DNA of 64,000 bases, taken from assembly GCA_910575835.1 (NCBI GenBank), contig CAJTGB010000017.1:36616-100615 (forward strand), given 5' to 3'. Made by a program: the position numbers and the translations under genes. Each line of letters starts with the position of its first letter. Within the stretch, counting starts at the first letter, position 1. Below the pieces are notes generated by a model. It did no database searches. It saw nothing but the letters and a program-made list of their open reading frames with translations, and was not told the DNA's origin. This stretch comes from Lachnospiraceae bacterium (GTDB lineage: Bacteria; Bacillota; Clostridia; Lachnospirales; Lachnospiraceae). Below, piece by piece: positions 26,839-35,783 of this stretch.

Positions 26839-27694
26839 TACCCGTCTCCTCCGTAAAGGATAAGAACTTTAACACGGCCGGCGATAGCTGCTTCCCCGGC
26901 AGATGGGCAACCCCCAGCACACGGGAGTAATGTTCGCTGAAAGAACGCACGCAGACGTCAAACGGTGCGTTCTGCAGAAGCAGCTTTGGCAGGATCGTTA
27001 TGCCGAATCCCTTTTCAACCATTTTCAAGGCGGCAAAATCCTCCATCACCTGATAGCGGATCCTTGGCTGAATCCCGTTCATCTCGAATATCTTACCGGT
27101 CTCATAATCCAGGCGGTCGCTGGTCAGTATAAAATCCTTCTTATCCACGTCCGATAAGGTAACCTCCGTCTTTTCTGCAAGCGGATGTCCGTTGGGCGTT
27201 ACCAGCATAAGCTCGTCGTCTCCCAGCGGTATGAACGGATAATCAGGAACCGAATAACGGGAAACAAAGATACAGTCAAGCTTATCATTCTTAAGCTTCT
27301 CGATCAGAGGACGAAATCCCTCTATACACAATTCAAAAGTGATCTTCGGGTAAGCTTCTGCAAAATCCCGCAGGATATCCGGCAGCCAGTGATAGGAAAT
27401 GCTCTGGATCGATCCGATACGGATATATCCGCTGTCAAGGCTGTTCAAATCGGCAACGATCCGCTCTATCTTTTTCTCTTCCCTGCATATATTCTCCAGA
27501 CACCGAACGATTTCCCCGGTATGCAAAAGAAGCTGAACGCCTTGTTTTGTGCGCTTGAACAGCGAAATTCCCAATTCCCTCTCAAAATTCTTGATCAGCT
27601 GACTGACCGCAGACTGCGTATAATTGAACTTGGCCGCAGTTTTCGAGATACTGCCTGTATTGCACACGTCTAAAATGATCTCATATTTGCTCAT
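26825..27694 (-). CDS. LysR family regulator of the peptide/OCD genes
   Basis: 289-aa regulator: N-terminal winged HTH (ISKTAAKFNYTQSAVSQLIKNFERELGISLFKR) and a periplasmic-binding-like effector domain (from about residue 90). Divergent from the ornithine-cyclodeaminase-family gene. The gap between them has a LysR-type box that recurs ahead of two more operons at 32.4 and 37.3 kb, so it probably controls all three (see findings). Effector unknown; an amino acid is plausible. Confidence 0.93.
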   Translation of the reverse strand: MSKYEIILDVCNTGSISKTAAKFNYTQSAVSQLIKNFERELGISLFKRTKQGVQLLLHTGEIVRCLENICREEKKIERIVADLNSLDSGYIRIGSIQSISYHWLPDILRDFAEAYPKITFELCIEGFRPLIEKLKNDKLDCIFVSRYSVPDYPFIPLGDDELMLVTPNGHPLAEKTEVTLSDVDKKDFILTSDRLDYETGKIFEMNGIQPRIRYQVMEDFAALKMVEKGFGITILPKLLLQNAPFDVCVRSFSEHYSRVLGVAHLPGKQLSPAVLKFLSFTEETGIKQA

Positions 27695-27723
27695 TGATTT
27701 TACCTCATAGTATAGTTGGAGAT

Positions 27724-27791
27724 ATTAGTAAAACTTATAGATCAGATAAATTATTTTAAGTTTATTTATCTATGAATTTTATTTATTATAA
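27724..27791 (+). promoter_or_regulatory. LysR box and promoter of the OCD gene
   Basis: ATTAGTAAAACTTAT at 27724-27738 is a T-N11-A box, centred about 67 bp before the expected start. The inverted repeat AGATAAAT-N12-ATTTATCT (27744-27771) lies over the -35 region, and TATTATAAA (27784-27792) is the likely -10. From 27731 to 27791 the sequence matches, in the same sense, 32457-32397 ahead of the ilvD-like gene (53 of 61 bases by my alignment). Confidence 0.75.
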
Positions 27792-27831
27792 ACATGATGA
27801 GCAAAGAATTGTCAAGAGAAGGAGGAGAACT

Positions 27832-28818
27832 ATGTTACTTTTATCAAGAGCGGATATCAAAAAAGTATTTTCAATTCAGGACGCCATCGAAGCTGATAAA
27901 CAGGCGTTTACACTTGTATCGGAAGGTAAATGCGATCTGCCGCTTAGGACCAACATCCAGGCGCCCAGATATGACGGCTGTTTCTTATTCATGCCGGCTT
28001 ATATAGAAGAAATGGATACGGCGTCTTTAAAAACCGTCAATATCTTCCCGCACAATATCGATAACGGACTGCCGTCGTCGCCGGCACAGGTCCTATTGAT
28101 CGACGGGAAAACGGGGGTCGTGACAGCCATATTAGACGGTACTTATGTCACCCAGCTTCGGACAGGCGCATCTTCCGGCGCAGCCTTTGACATGCTTGCC
28201 AAAGAATCCTGCCGGATCGGGGCGCTGATCGGAACCGGCGGTCAGGCCGCTACGCAGTTAGAAGCAATGATCGCGGTCAGAAGATTAGAAGAAGTACGGG
28301 TATATGACCTGAATTACGAGAGAACGGCCGATTTCGCAGACAGGATGCAGGAAGAATTGAAATCCTACGGCACCAAGATTACGGCGGTAAGATCTTCTGA
28401 TGAAGCGATCGATGATGCAGATCTTCTGATCACGGTTACTCCGTCCTCCAAACCGGTATTCGACGGGACAAAGATCAAAAAAGGCTGCACGATAAGCTGC
28501 GTAGGCGCCTATCAGCATCACATGCAGGAAATGGATCCGGCCATACTGCCGAGAGCCTCGAAGATCTACTTCGATTCCAAGGAAGCGGTGCTCTCTGAAT
28601 CCGGTGATATCCTGATCCCATTAGAGGAAGGGATCATCACAGAAGACGACTTTACCGGTGATATCGGAAATGTTATCAAGGGAGAGTTGATCGGCAGAGA
28701 AAACGACGATGAAATCATCGTATACGAAACGGTGGGCGTCGGCGCTCAGGATCTTGTGACTGCAAAGGCTATCTATGAAAAAGCGCTGAAAGCAGGCGTC
28801 GGTACTCGCTGGGAGTAA
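27832..28818 (+). CDS. ornithine cyclodeaminase / mu-crystallin family protein
   Basis: 328-aa NAD(P)-dependent enzyme of the OCD/mu-crystallin family (ornithine cyclodeaminase, alanine dehydrogenase, ketimine reductases). Visible: the substrate region KTVNIFPHN, DGTYVTQLRTGASSGAA, and the Rossmann motif GALIGTGGQAATQ at about residues 128-140. Start at ATG 27832 follows AAGGAGGAGAACT; the open frame begins at 27772. Activity within the family cannot be told from motifs. Ornithine to proline would suit the two X-Pro aminopeptidases that appear to share its regulator (inference). Confidence 0.88.
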   Translation: MLLLSRADIKKVFSIQDAIEADKQAFTLVSEGKCDLPLRTNIQAPRYDGCFLFMPAYIEEMDTASLKTVNIFPHNIDNGLPSSPAQVLLIDGKTGVVTAILDGTYVTQLRTGASSGAAFDMLAKESCRIGALIGTGGQAATQLEAMIAVRRLEEVRVYDLNYERTADFADRMQEELKSYGTKITAVRSSDEAIDDADLLITVTPSSKPVFDGTKIKKGCTISCVGAYQHHMQEMDPAILPRASKIYFDSKEAVLSESGDILIPLEEGIITEDDFTGDIGNVIKGELIGRENDDEIIVYETVGVGAQDLVTAKAIYEKALKAGVGTRWE

Positions 28819-28822
28819 CGGT

Positions 28823-28849
28823 AAATGGGGCTGACCGTCAGCCCCATTT
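28823..28849 (+). terminator. hairpin between convergent genes
   Basis: Perfect 12-bp stem AAATGGGGCTGA (28823-28834) with TCAGCCCCATTT (28838-28849), 3-nt loop. Works in either direction for the OCD gene and the convergent aminopeptidase gene. Confidence 0.75.
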
Positions 28850-28878
28850 CGATATCCCGTTTCTATATCCGGTCACCT

Positions 28879-30666
28879 TTAAACCTCCCTTGTATACCTC
28901 CTAAGCCAGTCTTTTTCTTCATCGTTCAGATACGGCGAGACCTTCTCATATACAGTCTTATGATAATCGTTCAACTGTCTCCTGGTCTCCTCTGGCAGCA
29001 TCTCCACCTTTATTGCATCCAGATCCATAGGGATATAGGTAATAATCTCAAAATACATGAACTGGCCGTACTCATTCTTTACGCCTTTGCGCACAAGGAT
29101 CTCATTTTCCAGCCGTATTCCGTGCGAACCATCTATATAGATCCCCGGCTCGTCGGTGAGGACCATCCCCTCTTCCAGAACAGCCGTCTCCCCTGCGCGG
29201 TACCGCCAGCGGAATCCTGCCGGAGACTCGTGAATGCTTAAGAGATATCCCATACCGTGCCCGGTTCCGCATTTGAAGTCAAGGCCTCTGTCCCAAAGCG
29301 GCTTTCTAGCCATCAGATCAAGGTTCATTCCTGTACATCCGTGCAGAAACTTCGCGCCCGCAAGTCCCATATGGCCCATGAGCGTCAGGGTAAAATGCTC
29401 CTTCATTATATCCGGTATTTCTCCCAGCGCGTAGGTTCTTGTAATATCCGTGGAGCCCTCATAAAAACCTGCCCCCGTATCGGTTAAAAATACATTGCCC
29501 TCTTTAAGCTCAACATCCGTCTCCGGCGAGGACGTATAATGCATCAGCGCACAATGCTCGCCGTAAGCCGAGATCGGCTCAAAACTCGGACGGATAAAAT
29601 TCCCCATCTCCATACGGAATTCATCCAGCTTCTCAGAAGCGCTCATCTCCGTGATCCTTGTCTTACCCACGTTTTCTTTCAGCCATTTCATGAACTTAAC
29701 GTGCGCTGCGCTGTCCTTGATCTGTGCTTTGCGGATATTTTCGATCTCCACAGGATTCTTGATCGCCTTGAACAGAACTTCCGGGTTACGCTGTTCGATC
29801 TTCTTCACTTCGTCTGGAATATTCCTGTATAGCGCATAGTTAAGCCTTACCGGGTCGATGAGAACAGACTCCCCTCCCGCAATATTCTTAACGTCCCCGT
29901 AGATATCGTTATATGGATGAAGCAGAACGCCGTCTTCTGCAAACTGCGCTTTTACCTCTGCACTCAGCTTCTTCTCATTGATATACAGATGCATCCAGTC
30001 CGTTGTGATGACCGCATAAGAGAGAACCAGCGGGAAAAACTCGATGTCATTACCGCGCATATTCAGCGTCCAGCATATATCATCCAGCGTAGTCAGGACA
30101 TGTACCGTCGCATCGTTATCCTTCATATATTCCCGGATTCTTGTAAGCTTGCCCGCCGCCGTCTCTCCGGCATACTCCTGCTTAAGGATCCAGGCCGGTT
30201 CCTCTGACAGCGCCGGCCTGTCCTCCCATATCTCGTCGATCAGATCATAGGCATAGACGACCTTTCCATTCTTCTTCGCCGCTATCTTCTCATAGGCAAG
30301 CCCGTCGCCCATAGCCACCGCACGTCCGTCAAATCCGATACACCCGCCCTCTTTCAGGGTATCGGACAGGTATTCTTCAATCGTAGGAACTCCCGGCTCT
30401 CCCATCTTCATAAGCTCAACGGTCGTACCTGCGATCTGCTCTGCGGCCTGTATAAAATATCTTCCGTCCGTCCACAATCTGGCTTCATCGGCCGTAATTA
30501 CAGCCGTTCCCGCTGAACCGGAGAAATTCGTAATATATTTCCTTGCCTTAAAATATTCGCCCACATACTCGGTCTGGTGAAAATCCGCAGTCGGAACGAC
30601 ATAGATATCAATCTCTTTTTCTTTCATCTGCTTGCGCAGCTTTGAAAGCCTCTCTTGTATACTCAT
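28879..30666 (-). CDS. aminopeptidase P family protein (copy 1)
   Basis: 595-aa Xaa-Pro aminopeptidase, M24B family, of the long eukaryote-like XPNPEP1 type: two N-terminal creatinase-like domains (1-300) and a C-terminal pita-bread domain. Metal ligands are seen in LTDTGAGFYEGSTDITRT (two Asp), GTGHGMGYLLSIHE (His), DEPGIYI and RLENE (two Glu). It removes an N-terminal residue preceding proline; no signal peptide, so cytosolic. Cotranscribed with the ilvD-like gene 20 bp upstream. A close paralogue lies at 32598-34388. Confidence 0.94.
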   Translation of the reverse strand: MSIQERLSKLRKQMKEKEIDIYVVPTADFHQTEYVGEYFKARKYITNFSGSAGTAVITADEARLWTDGRYFIQAAEQIAGTTVELMKMGEPGVPTIEEYLSDTLKEGGCIGFDGRAVAMGDGLAYEKIAAKKNGKVVYAYDLIDEIWEDRPALSEEPAWILKQEYAGETAAGKLTRIREYMKDNDATVHVLTTLDDICWTLNMRGNDIEFFPLVLSYAVITTDWMHLYINEKKLSAEVKAQFAEDGVLLHPYNDIYGDVKNIAGGESVLIDPVRLNYALYRNIPDEVKKIEQRNPEVLFKAIKNPVEIENIRKAQIKDSAAHVKFMKWLKENVGKTRITEMSASEKLDEFRMEMGNFIRPSFEPISAYGEHCALMHYTSSPETDVELKEGNVFLTDTGAGFYEGSTDITRTYALGEIPDIMKEHFTLTLMGHMGLAGAKFLHGCTGMNLDLMARKPLWDRGLDFKCGTGHGMGYLLSIHESPAGFRWRYRAGETAVLEEGMVLTDEPGIYIDGSHGIRLENEILVRKGVKNEYGQFMYFEIITYIPMDLDAIKVEMLPEETRRQLNDYHKTVYEKVSPYLNDEEKDWLRRYTREV

Positions 30667-30686
30667 ATCAATTGCCTCCTAAAATA

Positions 30687-32348
30687 TCATCTTGCCTCCA
30701 AGTCCCATGGCTGCATCGCGCCGCCTTCTTCCGCCGGACGGCACATCTTTGCGTAGATATTCAGGCATCCTTTTGCCTCTTTTAACGGCGGGCATACCCA
30801 CGCCTGTCTTCTTCTGCCGATCTCCTCTTCCGGCACCAGAAGCGTCAACTCGCCGCCGTTGATATCCATCACGATCTCATCCCCGTTTTCCACAAGAGCA
30901 ATCAGGCCGCCGTCATAAGCTTCCGGTGATACGTGCCCCACGATCGCACCATAATTGAATCCCGAGAACCTTGCGTCAGAGATCAGTCCCACGCTCTTGT
31001 GCAGCCCCTTGCCAATCAGGGCGTCAATACTCAGCATCAGTTCCTTCATACCCGGCGCTCCCTTGCAGCCCTCATAGCGGATAACGATGATATCCCCGGG
31101 AACGATCTCTCCCGCCTGGATCGCCTCAAACGCAGGCCTGTCCCCATCGTACACCTTCGCCTTGCCTTTCAGGTATTTCACTTCTTCATACACCGCCGTA
31201 GGACGGACAATGGCGCCGTTCGGCGACAGATTGCCCCTTAAGATCTTAAGCCCCGGTTCCTCAGACAGCGGCCGTTCAAGAGAATGTATAACCTTATTCT
31301 CCTGAGGCGTCACCTTCGACAGCATCTCTTTCCATGTATTTCCGTACATTCCCGGCACATCGGTAAAAAGCCTGCTCTCCAGCTGCTTCATCACGTTCAT
31401 TACGCCGCCCGCATAGTGGAAATCAACCACCGTATAAGGCCCGCTGGGAACAACCGCATTGATGCACGGAATCTGCCCGGCATATTTCTCGAAGTCCGCT
31501 AACGTCATCCTGATCCCCAGTTCATAGGCATAAGACAGCAGGTGCAGCACCGCGTTGGTTGAACCTGCGACCGCCATATCGAACATGACCGCGTTCATCA
31601 GGACTTCTCGGGTGATCAGCTCGGACGGTTTCCGTCCCGCCTTCACAAGCTCTACCGCATATGCTCCGGCTTCCCGTGCTTTTCTAAGCTTCGCATTGTC
31701 GGATGCAGGCGTCGTAGACGTACCCGGAAGAACCAGGTTGAGAACTTCCCCAAGCATCTGCATGGTATTCGCCGTTCCCATCGACGGGCACGCGCCAAAG
31801 GACGGACATACGCTGTCCTCAAGCCCGAATAATTCCTCTTCCGTTGCCCCTGAGAAACGGGCCGTATCCAAGTCTGCCTCCACGACCGTCTTCCCGCAGT
31901 ACTGCCCGGGCTGCATAGAGCCTCCGGTCACGACCATAGACGGAATATCAAGCCTCATAGCCGCCAGATAACAGCCGGCAATGATATTATCGCAGGATGC
32001 TACCATAACAAGACCGTCAAAATTATGTACCCTCGTGACGAATTCAACGGACATAGCAACGATGTCTCTTCCTACCTGCTCGTATTTAAGTTCTTCCGCT
32101 CCGTTGGCAATGTTGCCGCAGGTCGCCGGAATGCCGAACTCCACCGGGACGCCGCCCGCGGCCCAGATCCCTTCCTTAACAGCTTCCGCGATCTGACGCA
32201 GATGTGCAGATCCCGGCGAACCCGCCATATATGAATTCGGCACGCCGATGTGCGGTTTCCTTCTGATGTCCTTGTCTGAATAACCGGCCGCTTTCATCAT
32301 CACGCGCCTGTGCGCAGCCTCCGCTCCGTTCCAAAATTCAGTACCCAT
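30687..32348 (-). CDS. IlvD/Edd family dehydratase, divergent
   Basis: 553-aa protein of the dihydroxy-acid / sugar-acid dehydratase superfamily, normally Fe-S enzymes that dehydrate 2,3-dihydroxy acids. Family signposts: AHLRQIAEAVKEGIWAAGGVP, VEFVTRVHNFDGLV, GGSMQPG, CPSFGACPSMGTANTM, and SDARFSG with GHVSPEA. Usual IlvD motifs are changed: CDGIAMG reads CGNIANG, NCDK reads SCDN, and CPTCGSC reads CPSFGAC. Cys remains at the three places where cluster ligands sit, so an Fe-S cluster is possible, but substrate is likely not the valine/isoleucine intermediate. No ilv genes are nearby. AAGGAGGAGAAAT precedes the start. Confidence 0.85.
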   Translation of the reverse strand: MGTEFWNGAEAAHRRVMMKAAGYSDKDIRRKPHIGVPNSYMAGSPGSAHLRQIAEAVKEGIWAAGGVPVEFGIPATCGNIANGAEELKYEQVGRDIVAMSVEFVTRVHNFDGLVMVASCDNIIAGCYLAAMRLDIPSMVVTGGSMQPGQYCGKTVVEADLDTARFSGATEEELFGLEDSVCPSFGACPSMGTANTMQMLGEVLNLVLPGTSTTPASDNAKLRKAREAGAYAVELVKAGRKPSELITREVLMNAVMFDMAVAGSTNAVLHLLSYAYELGIRMTLADFEKYAGQIPCINAVVPSGPYTVVDFHYAGGVMNVMKQLESRLFTDVPGMYGNTWKEMLSKVTPQENKVIHSLERPLSEEPGLKILRGNLSPNGAIVRPTAVYEEVKYLKGKAKVYDGDRPAFEAIQAGEIVPGDIIVIRYEGCKGAPGMKELMLSIDALIGKGLHKSVGLISDARFSGFNYGAIVGHVSPEAYDGGLIALVENGDEIVMDINGGELTLLVPEEEIGRRRQAWVCPPLKEAKGCLNIYAKMCRPAEEGGAMQPWDLEAR

Positions 32349-32395
32349 ATTTCTCCTCCTTATCGACCCACAGTGTACAATGGTAACTCACTACC

Positions 32396-32464
32396 ATTAT
32401 AATAAATAAAACTCCCGGATAAATAAACTTAAGATTATTTATCTGATACATAAGTTTTTCTTAT
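32396..32464 (-). promoter_or_regulatory. LysR box and promoter of the ilvD-like operon
   Basis: Perfect LysR-type palindrome ATAAGTTTTTCTTAT (plus-strand reading) at 32450-32464, then GATAAAT-N12-ATTTATC arms, then TATAAT (minus strand, 32401-32396). The box centre is about 68 bp before the expected start. The whole is the reverse-strand twin of the element ahead of the OCD gene. Confidence 0.75.
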
Positions 32465-32527
32465 ATCACTGCTCAAAGCGGATACCTTGCATGCCCATTT
32501 AAGTATGTCCATTTAAATTAGCATAAA

Positions 32528-32566
32528 GATATACTCCTCCTGTCAGCATTTCAGGAGGAGTATATC
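32528..32566 (-). terminator. terminator of the M18-POT-pepP2 operon
   Basis: Long perfect stem (32528-32542 with 32552-32566, arms reading GATATACTCCTCCTG), 9-nt loop, followed on the minus strand by TTTATG. Lies 31 bp after the second aminopeptidase P gene. Confidence 0.75.
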
Positions 32567-32597
32567 CTAATCTGGGGGTAAAACCAATACAGAGATC

Positions 32598-34388
32598 CTA
32601 TGCGATCTCTCTGGTATACGTCTTAAGCCATTCCTTCTCCCCGTCGTTCAGATAAGGAGAGACCTTCTCATATACCGTCTTATGATAAGCATTCAGCAGT
32701 TTTTTATCTTCTTCGGTCATAATATCTGGATTCACCGCATCCAGATCCATCGGAATATATGTGATCGGTTCAAAATACATAAACTGTCCGTACTCGTTCT
32801 GCTCGCCCTTGCATACGAGCAATTCATTTTCAAGCCTCACACCGTGAGAACCTTCGATATAGATTCCCGGCTCGTCTGTAATGATCATTCCCTCTTCAAA
32901 AGCATGGGAATCGCCTTCCCGGTACTGCCACCGGATCCCTGCCGGCCCTTCATGTATGTTCAGAAGATATCCCACTCCATGCCCCGTACCATGGTTAAAA
33001 TTCAATCCTCTGTCCCAGAAGGGTTTTCTTGCCAGGATATCCAGGTTCATTCCGCTGCAGCCCTTCATGAATTTTGCGTTTGCCAGCGTAAGGTTACTGA
33101 TCGCAACCAATGTGAAATGATCCTTCATCACCTGCGGGATCTCACCTAACGCATACGTTCTGGTAATATCTGTAGAGCCTTCATAGAATCCTGCTCCCGT
33201 GTCCGTGAGGAACAAGCTTCCCTCACAGAGCTCTACATCCGTCTCCGGGGAGGACGTATAATGGCACATTGCACAATGCTCCCCGAATGATGAGATCGGC
33301 TCGAAACTCGGACGGATAAAATTCTCCATTTCCATACGGAACTCGTCAAGCTTATCTGAAGCGCTCATCTCCGTGATCTTTGTCTTTCCGATATTTTCCT
33401 TCAGCCACTTCATGAACTTAACATGTGCTACACTGTCTTTTATCTCTGCTCTGCGGATATTCTCGATTTCAACCGGATTCTTCATTGCCTTGAAGAGCAT
33501 CTCCGGATTCGCTCGCTCTGCCTTCTTCACTTCTTCTGGAATGCTGCTGTAGAGCGCGTAATTCAGTTTCGCAGGATCGATCAGTACGACCTCTTCCCTT
33601 CCAAGATGCCTGATATCTTCATAAATGTCGTTATACGGATGCACCGTAATGCCGTCTTTTGCAAAGCCTGCCTTAATCTCCTCACTCAGCTTCGATTCAT
33701 CTATATAAAGCTTCACATGCTTCTCCGTGATGATAAGATAAGACAGTACAAGCGGGAAGAATTCAATATCATTGCCGCGGATGTTCAAAGTCCAGCAGAT
33801 ATCATCCAGGGTAGTAAGCACATGCGACGTGGCGCCGCATTCTTTCATAACCTCGCGGATCCGTCTAAGCTTACTCTCTGTCGTCTCTCCGGCATACTTG
33901 ATATCCAGGGCAAACACCGGCTCCCTGGACATCTCCGGGCGATCCTCCCAGATCTGGCCGATCAGATCCTCTCCGTAGAGAACCCTTCCGTCCTTCGCCT
34001 TTGCCGTCTCCTGATATCCGCAGCCCTCAGCCATCGTAACCACACGCCCGTCGAATCCGATCGTGCCGCCCTCCCTGATCGTCTGCTTCACATACTCATC
34101 CAACGCAGGTACCAAAGGTTCCCCCATCTTCATAAGTTCAACGCAGGAACCTTCAAGCTGAGCCGCCGCCTGGATAAAATATCTCCCATCCGCCCAGAGC
34201 TTCGCTTCTTCCTTCGTGATCACAGCAGTTCCGGCGGAACCGGAGAACCCTGTAATATACTTCCTTGCCTTAAAATACTCTCCTACATATTCACTCTGAT
34301 GAAAATCAGCCGTAGGAACGATATAGATATCAATTCCTTTTTCTTCCATCAATCTGCGCAGCGCCGCAATTCTTTCATTTACATTCAT
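32598..34388 (-). CDS. aminopeptidase P family protein (copy 2)
   Basis: 596-aa M24B Xaa-Pro aminopeptidase, clearly the same protein type as copy 1 at 28879-30666 and identical over long stretches (for example FRMEMxNFIRPSFEPIS). Metal ligands intact: LTDTGAGFYEGSTDITRT, GTGHGVGYLLNIHE, DEPGIYIEGSHG, RLENE. Third gene of an operon with the M18 peptidase and POT transporter, 14 bp after the latter. Two intact copies on either side of the ilvD-like gene suggest duplication of this segment. Confidence 0.94.
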   Translation of the reverse strand: MNVNERIAALRRLMEEKGIDIYIVPTADFHQSEYVGEYFKARKYITGFSGSAGTAVITKEEAKLWADGRYFIQAAAQLEGSCVELMKMGEPLVPALDEYVKQTIREGGTIGFDGRVVTMAEGCGYQETAKAKDGRVLYGEDLIGQIWEDRPEMSREPVFALDIKYAGETTESKLRRIREVMKECGATSHVLTTLDDICWTLNIRGNDIEFFPLVLSYLIITEKHVKLYIDESKLSEEIKAGFAKDGITVHPYNDIYEDIRHLGREEVVLIDPAKLNYALYSSIPEEVKKAERANPEMLFKAMKNPVEIENIRRAEIKDSVAHVKFMKWLKENIGKTKITEMSASDKLDEFRMEMENFIRPSFEPISSFGEHCAMCHYTSSPETDVELCEGSLFLTDTGAGFYEGSTDITRTYALGEIPQVMKDHFTLVAISNLTLANAKFMKGCSGMNLDILARKPFWDRGLNFNHGTGHGVGYLLNIHEGPAGIRWQYREGDSHAFEEGMIITDEPGIYIEGSHGVRLENELLVCKGEQNEYGQFMYFEPITYIPMDLDAVNPDIMTEEDKKLLNAYHKTVYEKVSPYLNDGEKEWLKTYTREIA

Positions 34389-34402
34389 TGATCTGCCCTC
34401 AC

Positions 34403-35758
34403 TTAATCAACCAACGCTGACAGTTTCTTATCCACAGCGATCATGATAAGCGCCGCAACAAAAGAAACTACAGCAATACCAATACATGCTACTTTGAATT
34501 CAATATTTCCGCCAAACAGGATTCCGTACACCGGACCATAACTCTTAGCCGCGATAAATGTCGCGAATCCCCACATGGACATCATGATCGCAAGATAACG
34601 GCTTGGAGAATACTTACTGATGAAAGAATGTCCAAGCGGTGAGAAGAACATCTCTCCAAGCGTCAGAAGGAACGCGAATACGATCAGCCATAATACACTT
34701 GCTTTTTCATTTCCACGGACGATATCAATGATCGCATAGAAGATATATCCTAATCCGATAATCGCAATACCAAGTCCCGTCTTGCGGAACAGGCTCATAT
34801 CTCCCTGCGGTCTTGCCGCGAGCTTATTCCACAGCGCTGCGGTCACAGGTCCGAGAACTACACAGAAGAAGGAATTCGCCGCGTCAAACCATGTGGACGG
34901 TACTTCATATCCTGCAACGACCCAATCCATATTCTCTGCCCAATAGAAATATACCGGCATATATCCAAGATACCAGAATATCCAGAATATGATCGAGAAG
35001 CCTGACGCGATAATGATCGCTCCGATACGTTTTTTCTCATTTGATGTAAGAGGCGCCTTCTGTCCTGCCTCAATCTTAGCCTGCTTCTCTGCTTCCAACT
35101 CCTCAGCCGTCTTCGTCTTCTTGAACGGAAGCCTTCCAACGTTGCCAAGGAATCTCCAGCATACAAATACATACCACAGAGCGCCTAAGAACATAACTAA
35201 TCCGGCAAGCTTAAAGCACGGTGCGAATCCCAGCACACCGTCTTTCGCGAATACATCCTTGTACAGAATACCTACCAGGAATGTACCGATGAACGCACCT
35301 ACGTTAACCAATGTATACCTCATGGCAAACGCCGGGTCCATCTGCGACTTATCGGTGATAACACGCCCGATGATCGGTCCGTTCTTGAACAAAGCAAGAC
35401 CAAGACTTACCAGGAAGATCATCGCATATACGCCTGTCGCACTGGTAGCGATACCTCCCATGTAATAGCCCACGCCTGCGATCGCCATACCTACCGGGGT
35501 CGTATATTTGGCTCCGATAAACCGGTCAACCACAATACCTCCGAACAAAGGAAGCAAGTAGGAAAATGCGGTCAGGTTTGACTGCATATTTGCCGCAACC
35601 GTATCGTCTAATCCAAGACCTCCTGTTGCCACTGTAGCCGATACGAATATCAATATCAGAGAACGCCCCAGATAGTAAGAAAGACGTTCAAAAATTTCTG
35701 TACATGCACATGTCCAAAACGCTTTTGGATATCCTTTTTTCTTCGCTGCTGTCTCCAT
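34403..35758 (-). CDS. POT family proton-coupled peptide transporter
   Basis: 451-aa MFS-type symporter (PTR2/DtpT group) that brings in di- and tripeptides. The N-terminal TEIFERLSYYLGRSLILIF is a form of the POT ExxERFxYY motif. About 12-14 membrane segments. The usual second signature is seen near FFSPLGHSFISKYSP. Gene lies between M18 aminopeptidase and aminopeptidase P with short gaps (25 and 14 bp), so uptake and intracellular cleavage are coexpressed. Confidence 0.92.
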   Translation of the reverse strand: METAAKKKGYPKAFWTCACTEIFERLSYYLGRSLILIFVSATVATGGLGLDDTVAANMQSNLTAFSYLLPLFGGIVVDRFIGAKYTTPVGMAIAGVGYYMGGIATSATGVYAMIFLVSLGLALFKNGPIIGRVITDKSQMDPAFAMRYTLVNVGAFIGTFLVGILYKDVFAKDGVLGFAPCFKLAGLVMFLGALWYVFVCWRFLGNVGRLPFKKTKTAEELEAEKQAKIEAGQKAPLTSNEKKRIGAIIIASGFSIIFWIFWYLGYMPVYFYWAENMDWVVAGYEVPSTWFDAANSFFCVVLGPVTAALWNKLAARPQGDMSLFRKTGLGIAIIGLGYIFYAIIDIVRGNEKASVLWLIVFAFLLTLGEMFFSPLGHSFISKYSPSRYLAIMMSMWGFATFIAAKSYGPVYGILFGGNIEFKVACIGIAVVSFVAALIMIAVDKKLSALVD

Positions 35759-35783
35759 GTTTTTCTTTCCTTCCTTTTCCCTC

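Noticed and set aside
33423..34391. 322-codon plus-strand frame opposite the second aminopeptidase P gene
   Set aside because: Lies fully over conserved M24 peptidase sequence and shows no domain.
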